Counted from the first letter of the stretch, positions 17,440-27,056 are shown. The stretch: DNA of 64,000 nt from Roseiarcus sp035606915 (GCA_035606915.1 DATNDU010000162.1:1-64000); one strand, 5' to 3'. The notes: generated from the letters alone by a model not told the origin. Numbers and translations: made by a program.

Positions 17440-18765
17440 GTGCACGACAACGAAGCTCTTGCGGAATTGCTTGCCAGTCGAATGGACGCGGGACGAACGC
17501 GGCGGGACTTCTTCAAGCTTCTCGCAGCGGCGGGCCTCATCGCCCCCATCGCCGGACGCTCCGCCTACGCCGCTAACCCCGCCGCGAACGATATCCTGAA
17601 GAAAAAGCTGAAATTCATGGATTCGTTCTATACGCTCAACAACGACTACTTCCATCAGATGGACAGCGGCGCCGGGCGCGCCGCTGCGCTGCTGAATATC
17701 TCGGAGTCGCGCGAACTCAACAACGGCGACGTCAACATCCAAAAGAGCCACGTCGAAAACGCGCCGAACCTCGGCATCGAGGGCATCACCATGGTCGCCG
17801 CGACCGAGGGCTCGGAAATCGATCTGTTGCGGCTCGTCAACCGGCTCAAAATTCCGACCGTCAACAACCACACCAAAGCCGTATGGAATACGCCGCTCGA
17901 CAGCGGCGAGTACTATGTCGCCTTCCACGCGCCGGCGAATGTTACGGCCACCAAGGCGCGCTCCGAGCAGGTGTTCAAGAAGCTCGGCGGCAAGGGCAAG
18001 GTCGTCTATATTGAGGGCATCCTGGGCAATCCGGTCGAGACCGAGCGCGGTCACGGCTTCGATCTGGCGCTGAAGAATTTTCCGGGCATGCAACTGGTGG
18101 CGCGACGCCCCGGCGGCTGGAGCCGGACGACGACCGCGCCCGTCATCGCCGATATCCTGACCGCCCATCCCGATATCGACGCCGTCATCGTGTCAAACGA
18201 CGATTCCGCCGTCGCGGTCGTGAACGCCCTGGAGCAGCGAAACATCAAGGCTCTCGTCAGTGGTTGCGACGCGATCCCGGACATGGTCGGCATGATCGCG
18301 GACGGGCGCGCTTTCAACACCTACGCCTACGGGCCGGCGTGGCTCGGCGCCTATTCCACGGTGCTGGTTTTCGATTACATCAATGGTTGGCGCCCGTCCG
18401 TCCCGGAGCGCATGATGATCTTCGGCGGCTATATCCTGGATACGCCGGCCGCCGCCAAGAAATACGAGGAGCTCAGCGCTAGCTCCGCTTCCACTTACGA
18501 CTTCCTCAAGATGTCGAAGGTTCTGCACCCGAATGATTGGAATCCGCAAAACCTGCTGATTCCGCTGATCCCAGAGGAGCACTGGGGTTGGCGCGGCGCG
18601 AAGCCGGCGAGCTATCAACTGCCGAAGGAATATGCGCAAGCCAAAGCGAAGGGCGAGTTCGAACGGGTCGCCAAGCTCTACGCCGAGCGCTTCTCGCCGG
18701 ACCCGTTCAAGCCGGTTCGCGACCTCACCTCCAACGGAGGTCCGATCGTGATTGGACCGAACTAG
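17440..18765 (+). CDS. Tat-exported sugar-type ABC substrate-binding protein
   Basis: 441 residues. A periplasmic type-1 binding protein (RbsB-like fold) for the importer encoded by the next two genes. A twin-arginine signal is explicit: RTRRDFFKLLAAAGLIAPIAG, cleavage probably after SAYA near residue 47. The core includes EGITMVAATEGSEIDLLRLVNRLKIPTVNNH, then VIYIEG-type hinge and DIDAVIVSNDDSAVAVVNAL, VSGCDAIPDMVGMI. It is longer than usual ribose-type proteins (about 310-340) because of a 90-residue C-terminal extension rich in Trp and Lys. GTG at 17440 follows GGGAGGA by four bases. Two operators lie upstream. Substrate unknown. Confidence 0.85.
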   Translation: MHDNEALAELLASRMDAGRTRRDFFKLLAAAGLIAPIAGRSAYAANPAANDILKKKLKFMDSFYTLNNDYFHQMDSGAGRAAALLNISESRELNNGDVNIQKSHVENAPNLGIEGITMVAATEGSEIDLLRLVNRLKIPTVNNHTKAVWNTPLDSGEYYVAFHAPANVTATKARSEQVFKKLGGKGKVVYIEGILGNPVETERGHGFDLALKNFPGMQLVARRPGGWSRTTTAPVIADILTAHPDIDAVIVSNDDSAVAVVNALEQRNIKALVSGCDAIPDMVGMIADGRAFNTYAYGPAWLGAYSTVLVFDYINGWRPSVPERMMIFGGYILDTPAAAKKYEELSASSASTYDFLKMSKVLHPNDWNPQNLLIPLIPEEHWGWRGAKPASYQLPKEYAQAKAKGEFERVAKLYAERFSPDPFKPVRDLTSNGGPIVIGPN

Positions 18766-18776
18766 GCTGCTGGCCG

Positions 18777-20378
18777 ATGTCGGGCGCCTTTCCGGGCCAT
18801 GAAGCGCTCGGCGCCAGCGGCGCCGGGAGCGCGAATTTGAACGAGCGGGCACGCGATGCAACGCCGCCACTCCTGCAGGTGCGCGACCTCAGCAAGAGTT
18901 TCGGACACGTCAAAGTATTGGCCGGCGTCAATCTTTCCCTACGCAAGGGCGAGGTCGTCGGCCTCGTTGGCGAAAACGGTGCAGGCAAGTCGACGCTGCT
19001 GAAGACGATCAGCGGCAACCTGCGCCCCGACGCCGGCGCGTTGCTGATCGAGGGACGGCCTGTCGTGCTGCGCGACTATGGCGACGCCAACCGCGCCGGG
19101 GTCTTTCACATCTATCAGGATCTCGCGCTGATCCCGTCGCTCTCGATCTATGAGAACGTGCTGCTCGCGCATGAAGCGGCCTTCTCCCGCTTCGGCCTCA
19201 TCGACAACGCAAAGATGCTGCGCCACGTTCAGCAACTCTTGACGGAGTTCGGCCACGAGCGCATCGACGCGGCGCGCAATGTCGAATCCTTCGATATCTC
19301 GACGCGCCAGGTCGTCGAGATCATCAAGTCTTTCGCGCTCGCCAAACTTGCGGGGATCGAGTCGCCGATTATGCTGCTCGACGAACCGACGGCGGCGCTC
19401 ACGGCGGATGAAGTCAAATTCCTGATGCAGTTGATCCGCGCGACGCGCGAGCGCGCGGCGATCATCTATGTGTCACATCGGCTGAGCGAAGTGATCGAAA
19501 TAAGCGACCGCCTTTACGTGCTCAAAGACGGCGTAATGGTCGCCGAGTCGCCGGCCGTCAACCTGAGCGAAGATCGTTTGCACGAGCTGATGGTTGGCCG
19601 CACGCGCGACGAGTTCTTCTATCGCGAGCAACTTCAGCGTGAACCAGGCGAGCGGCTGGCGTTGGAAGTCGGCGGGCTATCGCTCGCCGGTTCGTTCACC
19701 GACGTCAGCCTGCGCGTCAATGCGGGCGAGATCGTCGGCGTCGCCGGCGTGCTCGGCTCCGGCAAATCGGAGCTTGCGCAAGCCTTGGCGGGCGCGTTGC
19801 CGGGAGCGACCGGAGATATCGTCATCGACGGCGTCGCGGCGCCAGAACCTGTTTCGATCCTCGGCATGAGCGAGGCCGGCATCGGCTATCTGCCGCCAGA
19901 TCGCCGCGACGGGGTCATTCCGCCGCTGTCGGTCACCTCGAACATGAGCCTCGCTCGGCTCACGCGTCGGGGCGAGAGTTGCTGGCTCGACCTCGCGCGC
20001 GAGAAGCGCGAGGCGCTCGAAATGATCTCGGCCTTGGGGATCAGAACGGCGAGCGCGGAGGCGCAGATAGAAACGCTCAGCGGCGGAAATCAGCAGAAGG
20101 TTTTGCTGGCGCGCTGGTTGTTGCGCAAAGCGAAGGTGCTCATTCTCGACAATCCCACCTCCGGCGTCGACGCCGGAGCCAAGGAAGAGATTTACGCCGT
20201 GCTTCGGCGGATAGCGGCCGAGGGCGTCGGCGTGCTTCTGGTCAGCGACGACTTGCTCGAGGTCATCGGCTTGAGCAACCGCATCCTGGTGATGCGAGAC
20301 GGCGTCATCGTTCGCGAGGCGCCGGCGCCGGCGAACCGAAAGCCGACTGAAGTCGAGCTCGTCGCGGACATGGTCTAG
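18777..20378 (+). CDS. Sugar ABC transporter, tandem ATPase
   Basis: About 533 residues, RbsA/MglA-like with two ATPase halves. The first half (from about residue 33) has Walker A GENGAGKST, a degenerate signature FDISTRQVVEI and Walker B IMLLDEPTAAL; the second half has GVLGSGKSE, LSGGNQQKV and VLILDNPTSGVD. As in other members the second Walker A is altered. The start at 18777, 11 bp after the binding-protein stop, gives a 32-residue N-terminal extension; a later start is possible. Energises the import of the substrate bound by the upstream protein. Confidence 0.9.
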   Translation: MSGAFPGHEALGASGAGSANLNERARDATPPLLQVRDLSKSFGHVKVLAGVNLSLRKGEVVGLVGENGAGKSTLLKTISGNLRPDAGALLIEGRPVVLRDYGDANRAGVFHIYQDLALIPSLSIYENVLLAHEAAFSRFGLIDNAKMLRHVQQLLTEFGHERIDAARNVESFDISTRQVVEIIKSFALAKLAGIESPIMLLDEPTAALTADEVKFLMQLIRATRERAAIIYVSHRLSEVIEISDRLYVLKDGVMVAESPAVNLSEDRLHELMVGRTRDEFFYREQLQREPGERLALEVGGLSLAGSFTDVSLRVNAGEIVGVAGVLGSGKSELAQALAGALPGATGDIVIDGVAAPEPVSILGMSEAGIGYLPPDRRDGVIPPLSVTSNMSLARLTRRGESCWLDLAREKREALEMISALGIRTASAEAQIETLSGGNQQKVLLARWLLRKAKVLILDNPTSGVDAGAKEEIYAVLRRIAAEGVGVLLVSDDLLEVIGLSNRILVMRDGVIVREAPAPANRKPTEVELVADMV

Positions 20379-20410
20379 CGCATAAGGCCGCAATCGGAAC
20401 TACCGAGATC

Positions 20411-21409
20411 ATGCAAAACTCAATCGCCACAACTGCCGGCCGCCCGGCCGCCATCGAAGCCCGTCGAGCTTGGTGGCGTCAGCTATCAGGAGCGACCGTC
20501 GGCCCATGGCTGGCGCTGATCGCCATGGTGCTCGTATTCTCGGCGCTGAACAGCCGTTTCTTCAGCATCGGCAACGCGCTGAACATATTTCAGCAGGCCG
20601 CTGTGCTCGTCGTCTTGAGCCTCGGCGGCACGTTCGTCATTCTCATGGGCAGCATCGATCTTTCGGTCGGCTCGATGGTGTCGCTGGCAGGCATCAGCGC
20701 AGCGGTGCTTATCCGCGATTATGGCGAAGGCGCGGTCGTGCTGGCGCCGTTGTTCACCATGCTCGTCGGCGGCATCGCCGGCGTGTTGGTTGGCTACGCC
20801 AAACTGCCCTCGTTCCTCACCACGCTAGGCCTGCTCTACGCGGTCAACGGCTGCACGCTCTACGTAACTCAGGGCGCGGCGGTGAATGTGCCGCCGAAAC
20901 TGGTCATCGGCTCGATCTTCAATGGGCGCCTGTTCGGATTTCCGGCTGTCGCGCTGTGGGCGCTGGCCATCACGCTCGTTGCGGCGCTGGTTGCCAGGCG
21001 AACGCGCTTCGGCCGTTACATGTACGCGATCGGCGGCGGCGAGACGGTGGCCAAGCTCTGTGGCGTGCCGGTCGCGCGCTTCAAGCTATACGCCTTTCTC
21101 GTCTCCGGCTTTCTCGCCGGCGTTTCCGGCGTCTTCCTGTTATTGCGCGTCGGCGGCGGCGACCCGACGATGGGCGATCCGATGCTGCTGCCCGCCATCG
21201 CCGCCGTCGTCATGGGCGGCACGCCGCTAACCGGCGGCGTTGGCGGCCCGCTTCGCACGCTGCTCGGCGTTCTAATCATCACCATCTTGCAGAACGGAAT
21301 GAATCTCGCCAACGTCAACCCGTTTTTGCAGAACGTGGTCCTCGGCGCCGGCGTCATCGCCGCAGTCGCCGTGAATATGGACCGCAAGCGGCTGTTTTCC
21401 GTCAAATGA
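20411..21409 (+). CDS. Sugar ABC transporter permease
   Basis: 332 residues, RbsC-like (BPD_transp_2 family) with about ten membrane helices. The hallmark GGTFVILMGSIDLSVGSMVSLAG (residues about 75-100) and GGTPLTGGVGGPLRTLLGVLIITILQNGMNLANVNPFLQNVVLGAGVIAAV near the C-terminus are present. It forms the homodimeric channel with the tandem ATPase encoded 32 bp upstream. Substrate unknown; it lies in the operon with an SDR dehydrogenase, so a polyol or sugar is likely. Confidence 0.9.
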   Translation: MQNSIATTAGRPAAIEARRAWWRQLSGATVGPWLALIAMVLVFSALNSRFFSIGNALNIFQQAAVLVVLSLGGTFVILMGSIDLSVGSMVSLAGISAAVLIRDYGEGAVVLAPLFTMLVGGIAGVLVGYAKLPSFLTTLGLLYAVNGCTLYVTQGAAVNVPPKLVIGSIFNGRLFGFPAVALWALAITLVAALVARRTRFGRYMYAIGGGETVAKLCGVPVARFKLYAFLVSGFLAGVSGVFLLLRVGGGDPTMGDPMLLPAIAAVVMGGTPLTGGVGGPLRTLLGVLIITILQNGMNLANVNPFLQNVVLGAGVIAAVAVNMDRKRLFSVK

Positions 21410-21450
21410 GCCGCTTGCGCACCGGATCGCAGTACATGCAAGGAAAGCCC

Positions 21451-22239
21451 ATGCACGCAAAATATGATTTCTGCGGCAGCGCCGCGATCGTCATCGGCGG
21501 CACCACCGGCATCGGCCGCGAGACGGCTGTGGCCTTCGCCGAATCGGGCGCGAACCTCTACGTCGGTGGCCTCGGCGCGGCCGAGGGCCGCAGCTTGATT
21601 GAGGAGGTGAAGCAGCGTTACCCCGGCGTCGCCATCGAGTTCGCCGAGGTGGACGTGCGCAGCGAGGACGCCGTGCGCGAGTTTCACGAAAAGGCCTACG
21701 CCCGTTTCGGCCGCATCGACGTTGCGTTCAACAATGCCGGCGTTCCTGGTAAGACAGCCCCAATCCACGAGCTTACGCAAGCGGATTTCGACCTCATCAT
21801 CAACGTCAACTTGCGCGGCATTTTCTTCGGCATGAAATATCAAATCCCGCATATGCTGGCGAACGGCGGCGGGGCGATCGTCAACACCTCCTCGCTGTTC
21901 GGCGTCATGGGCTACGCGACCACCGCAACCTATTGCGCGAGCAAATGGGGGGTGATCGGCATGACGAATTCCGCCGCACTGGAGGTCGCGCGGTCGAACA
22001 TCCGCATCAACGCCATCGCTCCCGGCTCAACCATGACGCCGCTGCTACGAAACATGTTCGGCGGCGAGCAGGAGGCGAAGGACATCGTGTTGCCTTCGCT
22101 GCCGATGGGCCGGATCGCCGATCCCTCGGAGATCGCGCGGCTGGTACTCTACCTGGCGTCGAACGAGTCGTCGTTCATCACCGGTCAGGCGATCGTAATC
22201 GACGGCGGCGGATTCGTCGCCGGCGCCGACAAGATATGA
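21451..22239 (+). CDS. SDR oxidoreductase (copy 1)
   Basis: 262 residues, classical short-chain dehydrogenase. NAD(P) loop GGTTGIG at residues 16-22, NNAG at 94-97, and catalytic Ser147/148, Tyr161, Lys165 (YCASK). The C-terminal GQAIVIDGGGFVAG is typical of glucose/polyol dehydrogenase-like SDRs. It is roughly two-thirds identical by eye to the SDR at 26268, including the PGKTAP and SSLFGVMG segments, so the two are paralogues. AGGAAAG precedes the ATG at 21451; an in-frame ATG at 21436 is less likely. Last gene of the first ABC operon, so it probably oxidises the imported compound. Confidence 0.9.
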   Translation: MHAKYDFCGSAAIVIGGTTGIGRETAVAFAESGANLYVGGLGAAEGRSLIEEVKQRYPGVAIEFAEVDVRSEDAVREFHEKAYARFGRIDVAFNNAGVPGKTAPIHELTQADFDLIINVNLRGIFFGMKYQIPHMLANGGGAIVNTSSLFGVMGYATTATYCASKWGVIGMTNSAALEVARSNIRINAIAPGSTMTPLLRNMFGGEQEAKDIVLPSLPMGRIADPSEIARLVLYLASNESSFITGQAIVIDGGGFVAGADKI

Positions 22240-22293
22240 CGAGCCGCGGCGGTCGGAATGCCCGCCGTCGCGAAGCCTGACCGGCGCCGATGC

Positions 22294-22330
22294 GGCCGGC
22301 TCTCGCGCGCGAGTGCCGGCCTTTTTTTTT
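22294..22330 (+). terminator. Rho-independent terminator of first ABC operon
   Basis: GGCCGGC / GCCGGCC stem (22294-22300 and 22315-22321) with an inner CTCGCGCGCGAG hairpin, then nine T residues. It separates the two convergent ABC operons. Confidence 0.92.
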
Positions 22331-22358
22331 CAGATGCGGAACGGCGGATTCGAGCCCG

Positions 22359-23372
22359 TCAGGCCGAGGCGACGTAGCGCCTCGCCAGCGCCGACATGCC
22401 GACCGCGAGGATCAGAATGCCGCCCTTGAAAATCGGCTGGAAATGGGTGGGAGCGCCGAAGATGCTGAGCCCGTTGAAACCAACCGCCAGGATGAGCACG
22501 CCAACCAGCGTGCCGACGATATGAAACTCGCCTTCCCGGAGCGTGGCCGAGCCGAGGAACACCGCCGCGAAGGCGTCGAGCAGATAGCCGTCGGCGGCCG
22601 CCAAGGTGCCGCTGCCGAGCAGCGACGACAGCAGCGTCCCGGTCAAGGCGGCGCAGAGGCCAGCAATGGCAAAGGCGAAAATCTTGATGCGGTCGACCCG
22701 GATGCCGGAGAGCCTCGCCGCCTCCATGTTGCTGCCGACCGCCTGCATCTTCTGCCCGATGTCGGTCTTGTTGAGAATGACCCACAGCGCGAACAGCACC
22801 ACAACCATGATGATTACCGGGTTGGGCATGCCGAACACAAGCCGGCCGAGCGAGATATCGGTGAACGCGCGCGGGATGCCGGTGGCGATCGGAAACGCGC
22901 TGTAGGTGAAGCCAAGCCCCGTCAGCATGGTGCCGACGCCAAGCGTGGAGATGACGGCGTTGATCCGCACCTTCGTCACCAGCAGCCCGTTCACAATGCC
23001 GATCGTCGCGCCGAGCGCAAGTGCGCCGACGATGCTGAGCCAGATCGGCAGACCCTCGTTGGCCATCAACCCGGTGACGATGAGGCCGACGAAACTCGCG
23101 ACATAGCCGATGCTGAGGTCGAATTCGCCGACGACGAGCGTGCAGGTCAGCCCGCTGGCGATGATCGCGGTCAGCGAAGCCTGGCTCAGGATGTTGAGGA
23201 AATTAGCGCGGGAGAGGAAAATGCCGGGCGCGTTGATCGAGAAGAACGCCACCATCAATAAAAGACCGAGGATGGCGCCATAGCGCGAAAGCCAGATCAA
23301 CGCGGTGCGCCGCCACGCGGATTTGCGGGGTCGGCCGCCTTTTTTCACTGCGGCTATGTCCCCGGCGGTCAT
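22359..23372 (-). CDS. Sugar ABC transporter permease (second system)
   Basis: 337 residues, RbsC-like. Shows GLTCTLVVGEFDLSIGYVASFVGLIV and FHIVGTLVGVLILAVGFNGLSIFG in place of the usual C-terminal segment. A Lys/Arg-rich N-terminus precedes the first helix. Its ATG overlaps the stop of the ATPase gene (ATGA), so the order of transcription is binding protein, ATPase, permease. It is not a close copy of the permease at 20411, so the two ABC systems probably take different or only partly overlapping substrates. Confidence 0.9.
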   Translation of the reverse strand: MTAGDIAAVKKGGRPRKSAWRRTALIWLSRYGAILGLLLMVAFFSINAPGIFLSRANFLNILSQASLTAIIASGLTCTLVVGEFDLSIGYVASFVGLIVTGLMANEGLPIWLSIVGALALGATIGIVNGLLVTKVRINAVISTLGVGTMLTGLGFTYSAFPIATGIPRAFTDISLGRLVFGMPNPVIIMVVVLFALWVILNKTDIGQKMQAVGSNMEAARLSGIRVDRIKIFAFAIAGLCAALTGTLLSSLLGSGTLAAADGYLLDAFAAVFLGSATLREGEFHIVGTLVGVLILAVGFNGLSIFGAPTHFQPIFKGGILILAVGMSALARRYVASA

Positions 23373-24931
23373 GCGGCGTCTCCCTGTTCGCGACTAGCCG
23401 CGCCGGCATCATGATAGCTGAGTTCGATGATGCGCGCCTCCGTGATGTCGGCGCCGACGAGTTCGCCGCTGATGCGCCCTTCATGCATGACCAGCACCCG
23501 GTCCGCGAGCAGCGTGAGTTCCTCAACGTCGGAGGAGATGACCAATATGGCGACGCCGGAGCGTGCGAGCCCCCGGATCGCGTCGTGAATCTCCTCCCGT
23601 GCGCCGACGTCGACGCCGCGCGAGGGTTCGTCGAGGATCAGCAGCTTGACGCCGGCGTTCAGCCAGCGTGCGATCAGCGCCTTCTGCTGGTTGCCGCCCG
23701 AGAGGCCGGCGATCTTCGCGCCGGCGCCGGAGGTCTTTATGCCGAGATCGGCGATCAATCGGTCCGCCTGTCGTTTCGCCTTCGCCGCAGAGACGAACGG
23801 CAGTCCCGGGAGGCTGCGCAGCTTCGTCAGCGTCGCGACGTTGATGTTGAATCCGACCGATTGTTGCAGCATCACGCCCTGGGAGCGGCGCTCCTCCGGG
23901 GCCAGCGCAATGCCCGCCCGCACGGCGTCGGCGACGCTCGCCAGATCGAGCCGCCGCCCCGCAAGCTCGAAATAGCCGGAATTCGGTTGGTTCAGGCCAG
24001 CGGCAAGATGCGCGAACTCGGTGCGGCCGGCGCCGACGAGCCCCCCGAGCGCCAGCACCTCGCCTTTGTAAACGTCGAGGCTCACGTCTTTAACCGCGTG
24101 TTTCCACCCGACGCGGCGCGCCGAAAAGATCGGCTGCACGCCGCGGTCGGCGCTGAAGCGGTTGCGGGCGTCCGGCGGCCGCACGGCGTGGCCGATAATC
24201 GCACTGACCAGCCCTTTCTTGTCGAGGCCGCCGCGCTGCGCTTCGTCGACGATGCGCCCATCGCGCAGGACGGTGATGCGGTCGCAAAGCTGAAGCACTT
24301 CCTCCAACCGGTGCGATACGTAGAGAATGGCGACGCCCTGCGCCGAGAGGTCGCGGATGATGGCGAACAGTTGCGCGCTTTCCGGGGCTGACAGCGAAGC
24401 GGTCGGCTCGTCCATCGCGATCATACTGGCGTCGCGGGCGAGCGCCTTGCCGATCATGACCAGCCAGCGCTGCGCCACCGACAGTTCAGAAACCTTGGTC
24501 TCAAGCGGGAACCGGATGCCGATGCGTTCGGCGGCGGCGCGCGCGGCGACGCCGGAGCGGCGCCAGTCGATGATGCCCAGGCGCGTCACCTTGGGCGCGC
24601 CAAGCAGCATATTTTGCAGGGCGCTGAATTGAGCCACCAGGTTGAGTTCCTGGTGGATGAAGGCCAGACCCGCGCGCTCGGAAGCCTGCGGCGAGCCGAG
24701 CGGCAAAGTCTCGCCATCGATCGTCACCTCGCCCTCGTCCGGCGTGGTGACGCCAGCGAGGCAGCGGATCAGGGTCGACTTGCCGGCGCCGTTGGCGCCC
24801 ACCAACCCATGCACCTTGCCGCGCTCGATGTTGAGGTCGGCATGGTCGAGCGCAAGTTCGCCGGCGAAGGATTTGGTCAGGCCGCGGATTTGCATCCAGG
24901 CGGCGGGCGCGGGAGACGACGTCATCCGCAA
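23369..24931 (-). CDS. Sugar ABC transporter, tandem ATPase (second system)
   Basis: 520 residues. First half: QIRGLTKSFAGELALDHADLNIERGKVHGLVGANGAGKST, signature LSVAQRWLVMIGKAL and Walker B SMIAMDEPTASLS. Second half: GGLVGAGRTEF in place of Walker A, LSGGNQQKALIARWL signature and LLILDEPSRGVDVGAREEI. This matches RbsA/XylG-type importers. Start is ATG at 24931 or the third codon ATG; the gap to the binding-protein gene is 33 bp. Works with the permease at 22359 and the binding protein at 24965. Confidence 0.9.
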   Translation of the reverse strand: MRMTSSPAPAAWMQIRGLTKSFAGELALDHADLNIERGKVHGLVGANGAGKSTLIRCLAGVTTPDEGEVTIDGETLPLGSPQASERAGLAFIHQELNLVAQFSALQNMLLGAPKVTRLGIIDWRRSGVAARAAAERIGIRFPLETKVSELSVAQRWLVMIGKALARDASMIAMDEPTASLSAPESAQLFAIIRDLSAQGVAILYVSHRLEEVLQLCDRITVLRDGRIVDEAQRGGLDKKGLVSAIIGHAVRPPDARNRFSADRGVQPIFSARRVGWKHAVKDVSLDVYKGEVLALGGLVGAGRTEFAHLAAGLNQPNSGYFELAGRRLDLASVADAVRAGIALAPEERRSQGVMLQQSVGFNINVATLTKLRSLPGLPFVSAAKAKRQADRLIADLGIKTSGAGAKIAGLSGGNQQKALIARWLNAGVKLLILDEPSRGVDVGAREEIHDAIRGLARSGVAILVISSDVEELTLLADRVLVMHEGRISGELVGADITEARIIELSYHDAGAASREQGDAA

Positions 24932-24964
24932 CCGCGCTCCGCCGACTGGCCGGCCGCACCGATG

Positions 24965-25906
24965 TCACATGCCATTAGGATGTTCGGCCATGAACTTGTC
25001 GACGTTGTCCTTGGTGACGACGACGCCGGGAATGGTGATCGTCTTCGGCTGCCAGGAGGCGCCCGCCTTGATCGAGTCGAGGATCGCCTGCATGGACTGC
25101 TTGCCCTCCTCATAGGCGGGTTGCCAAACGGTCGCGGTCATGTCGCCGTCTTTGACCAGTTGCAGCCCCTGCGCGCTGCCGTTGATCGAGACGGTGGTGA
25201 CATCGGTGCGCCCGGCCTGACGCAATGCCGCGACGGCGCCCTGCATCGGCTCGTCCCAGCAGGCCCAGAACGCCAGCGGAACCTTGCCGCCGGCGGGATG
25301 GGCGGCGAGCCAGGCGGAGGCCACCGCGTTGCCGAATTGCACCTGCCCAGGCGCCACCACTTCGCTGTAGGTCACTTTGATTCCCGGCTTGCTCTTGACG
25401 CCTTCGTCGAAGGCTACGCCACGGTCGATGCAGAGCTTGCCGGGGTGGAAGGTCATGGCCAGCACGTTGGCCTTATCGCCTACCTTGTCGACAAGAAACT
25501 TGATCGAGTCGTCGCCGACCTGGCGGCCGCTGGTTGTCGACACGATGCCGGGGACAATTTCGCCGCCCCAACTCGCAACCGGAATATGTGCGTCGCGCGC
25601 CGCGGCGAGGCCTGAGCCGATGGAGCTGCTGGCGAAGGCGAGCACGAACATGCCGTCGACATGTTGCGCCGCGAACGAGTTCATCGCGGCGTTGGCCTGA
25701 TCGGCGCTCGCCTGCGTATCCGTCACCTTGACGCTCCAACCCGCCGCTTTCGCGACGTCGCTCGCCCCCTTGATGACGGCGATATTGAGTGCGTCGTTGG
25801 CGAGCAGGGCAACGATGCCGAGCGTCTTGTGGGTCTGCGCCGAAGCGGCGACGCTGGTTACCATCATGGCGCCCGCCGTCAGCGCGCCTAACACCATCTT
25901 ATACAT
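24965..25906 (-). CDS. Sugar-type ABC substrate-binding protein (second system)
   Basis: 313 residues, type-1 periplasmic binding protein (Peripla_BP_4). A Sec signal peptide (MYKMVLGALTAGAMMVTSVAASAQ) is cleaved near residue 24. Core segments include TLGIVALLANDALNIAVIKGASDVAKAAGW, SADQANAAMNSFAAQHVDGMFVLAF and TTVSINGSAQGLQLVKDGDMTATVWQP. First gene of the minus-strand operon; its start is 110 bp from the operator at 26016. Contrast with the first system, whose binding protein uses the Tat route. Ligand unknown. Confidence 0.9.
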   Translation of the reverse strand: MYKMVLGALTAGAMMVTSVAASAQTHKTLGIVALLANDALNIAVIKGASDVAKAAGWSVKVTDTQASADQANAAMNSFAAQHVDGMFVLAFASSSIGSGLAAARDAHIPVASWGGEIVPGIVSTTSGRQVGDDSIKFLVDKVGDKANVLAMTFHPGKLCIDRGVAFDEGVKSKPGIKVTYSEVVAPGQVQFGNAVASAWLAAHPAGGKVPLAFWACWDEPMQGAVAALRQAGRTDVTTVSINGSAQGLQLVKDGDMTATVWQPAYEEGKQSMQAILDSIKAGASWQPKTITIPGVVVTKDNVDKFMAEHPNGM

Positions 25907-26015
25907 CGTGAAGATCCTTCTCTCCCTATCGGTCGCCTTCGGAGGGAACCGATTTTCTTCCTCATGGGTCCGGCTCTCGCCGCCGCTGGTGGTCCAGCAG
26001 ACCTTCGCTTGAGTT

Positions 26016-26029
26016 TGGTACCGGTATCA
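26016..26029. promoter_or_regulatory. LacI-family operator 3
   Basis: TGGTACCGGTATCA, 110 bp upstream of the second-system binding protein (minus strand). Exact reverse complement of operator 2. Together with operator 4 it brackets the divergent promoter region. Confidence 0.72.
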
Positions 26030-26146
26030 TAATGCAGTTTTTTTCACACGGCAATAGATGGCGCGAGGCGCAAATCCCTTTTGTCGAAGGCGCGCCGCCC
26101 CGGAGCCAAAAACGCCCTCGCGTCGACGATGGCTTTCGATTGTACT

Positions 26147-26160
26147 TGTTATCGGTATCA
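26147..26160. promoter_or_regulatory. LacI-family operator 4
   Basis: TGTTATCGGTATCA, 108 bp before the SDR copy 2 start (plus strand). The 361-bp divergent region 25907-26267 holds operators 3 and 4 and no gene I can support. Confidence 0.7.
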
Positions 26161-26267
26161 GGCCGCGGCTATGCTTAGAGGACGCGGGCGGCCTGATGCG
26201 CCGCTTCCAACGATTGGCGCGCGCCGCAGAGTTTGGCGCCCGCCGCAGGGTGCAGGAGGATTCAAAG

Positions 26268-27050
26268 ATGCAGGTGAAATACGATTTTTCCGGCAAAAAC
26301 GTCATCCTGGTTGGCGGCACGACCGGCATCGGCCGCGCCACGGCGCTCGCGTTCGCGCAAGCCGGCGCCAATCTTTATGTGTCGGGGATGGGCGCGGAGT
26401 TCGGGCAGAGTCTGAAGCAGGAGGTCAAAGCGCTGGGAGTCGAGATCGAGTTCGAGGAGATTGACGTTCGCGACAGCAAAGCGATGGCGAAGCTGCACCA
26501 GAACGCCTTCGCTCGCTTCGGCCGCATTGACGTCGCGTTCAACAACGCCGGCGTCCCCGGCAAAACCGCGCCGGTGCACGAATTCGAAGACGCCGACTAC
26601 GACCTTTTGATGGACGTCAACCTGCGCGGCATATTTCACGGGCTGCGCAATCAAATCCCGCACATGATTGCCAACGGCGGCGGCGCTATCGTCAACACGT
26701 CCTCGCTGTTCGGCGTCATGGGCTTCGCCACCACCGCCGTCTACTGCGCGAGCAAGTGGGGCGTGATCGGCCTCACCAATTCGGTGGCTCTGGAGGTGGC
26801 GCGCAAAAATATCCGCGTCAACGCCATCGCGCCGGGCTCGGTGATGACGCCGCTGCTGCGCGGCATGTTCGGCAGCGAGCAAGGCGCCAAGGATACGGTG
26901 CTGCCGATGATTCCGATGGGCAGGATCAGCGATCCCTCGGAGATCGCCCAGCTCGTACTGTTTCTCGCTTCGGACGCGGCCTCTTTCATCACCGGCCAGG
27001 CGGTGGTCATCGACGGCGGCGGCTTCGTCGCTGGCGCCGACAATCTCTGA
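26268..27050 (+). CDS. SDR oxidoreductase (copy 2)
   Basis: 260 residues. GGTTGIG loop at 16-22, NNAG 92-95, catalytic Ser145/146, Tyr159 and Lys163, and GQAVVIDGGGFVAG at the end. Paralogue of the SDR at 21451 (shared ARFGRIDVAFNNAGVPGKTAP and long identical stretches) but two residues shorter in the first third. A strong AGGAGGA ribosome site lies eight bases before the ATG at 26268. Divergent from the second ABC operon and preceded by operator 4, so likely expressed with it. May oxidise a stereoisomer or a later intermediate of the same pathway; this is inference. Confidence 0.9.
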   Translation: MQVKYDFSGKNVILVGGTTGIGRATALAFAQAGANLYVSGMGAEFGQSLKQEVKALGVEIEFEEIDVRDSKAMAKLHQNAFARFGRIDVAFNNAGVPGKTAPVHEFEDADYDLLMDVNLRGIFHGLRNQIPHMIANGGGAIVNTSSLFGVMGFATTAVYCASKWGVIGLTNSVALEVARKNIRVNAIAPGSVMTPLLRGMFGSEQGAKDTVLPMIPMGRISDPSEIAQLVLFLASDAASFITGQAVVIDGGGFVAGADNL

Positions 27051-27056
27051 CTTTCG

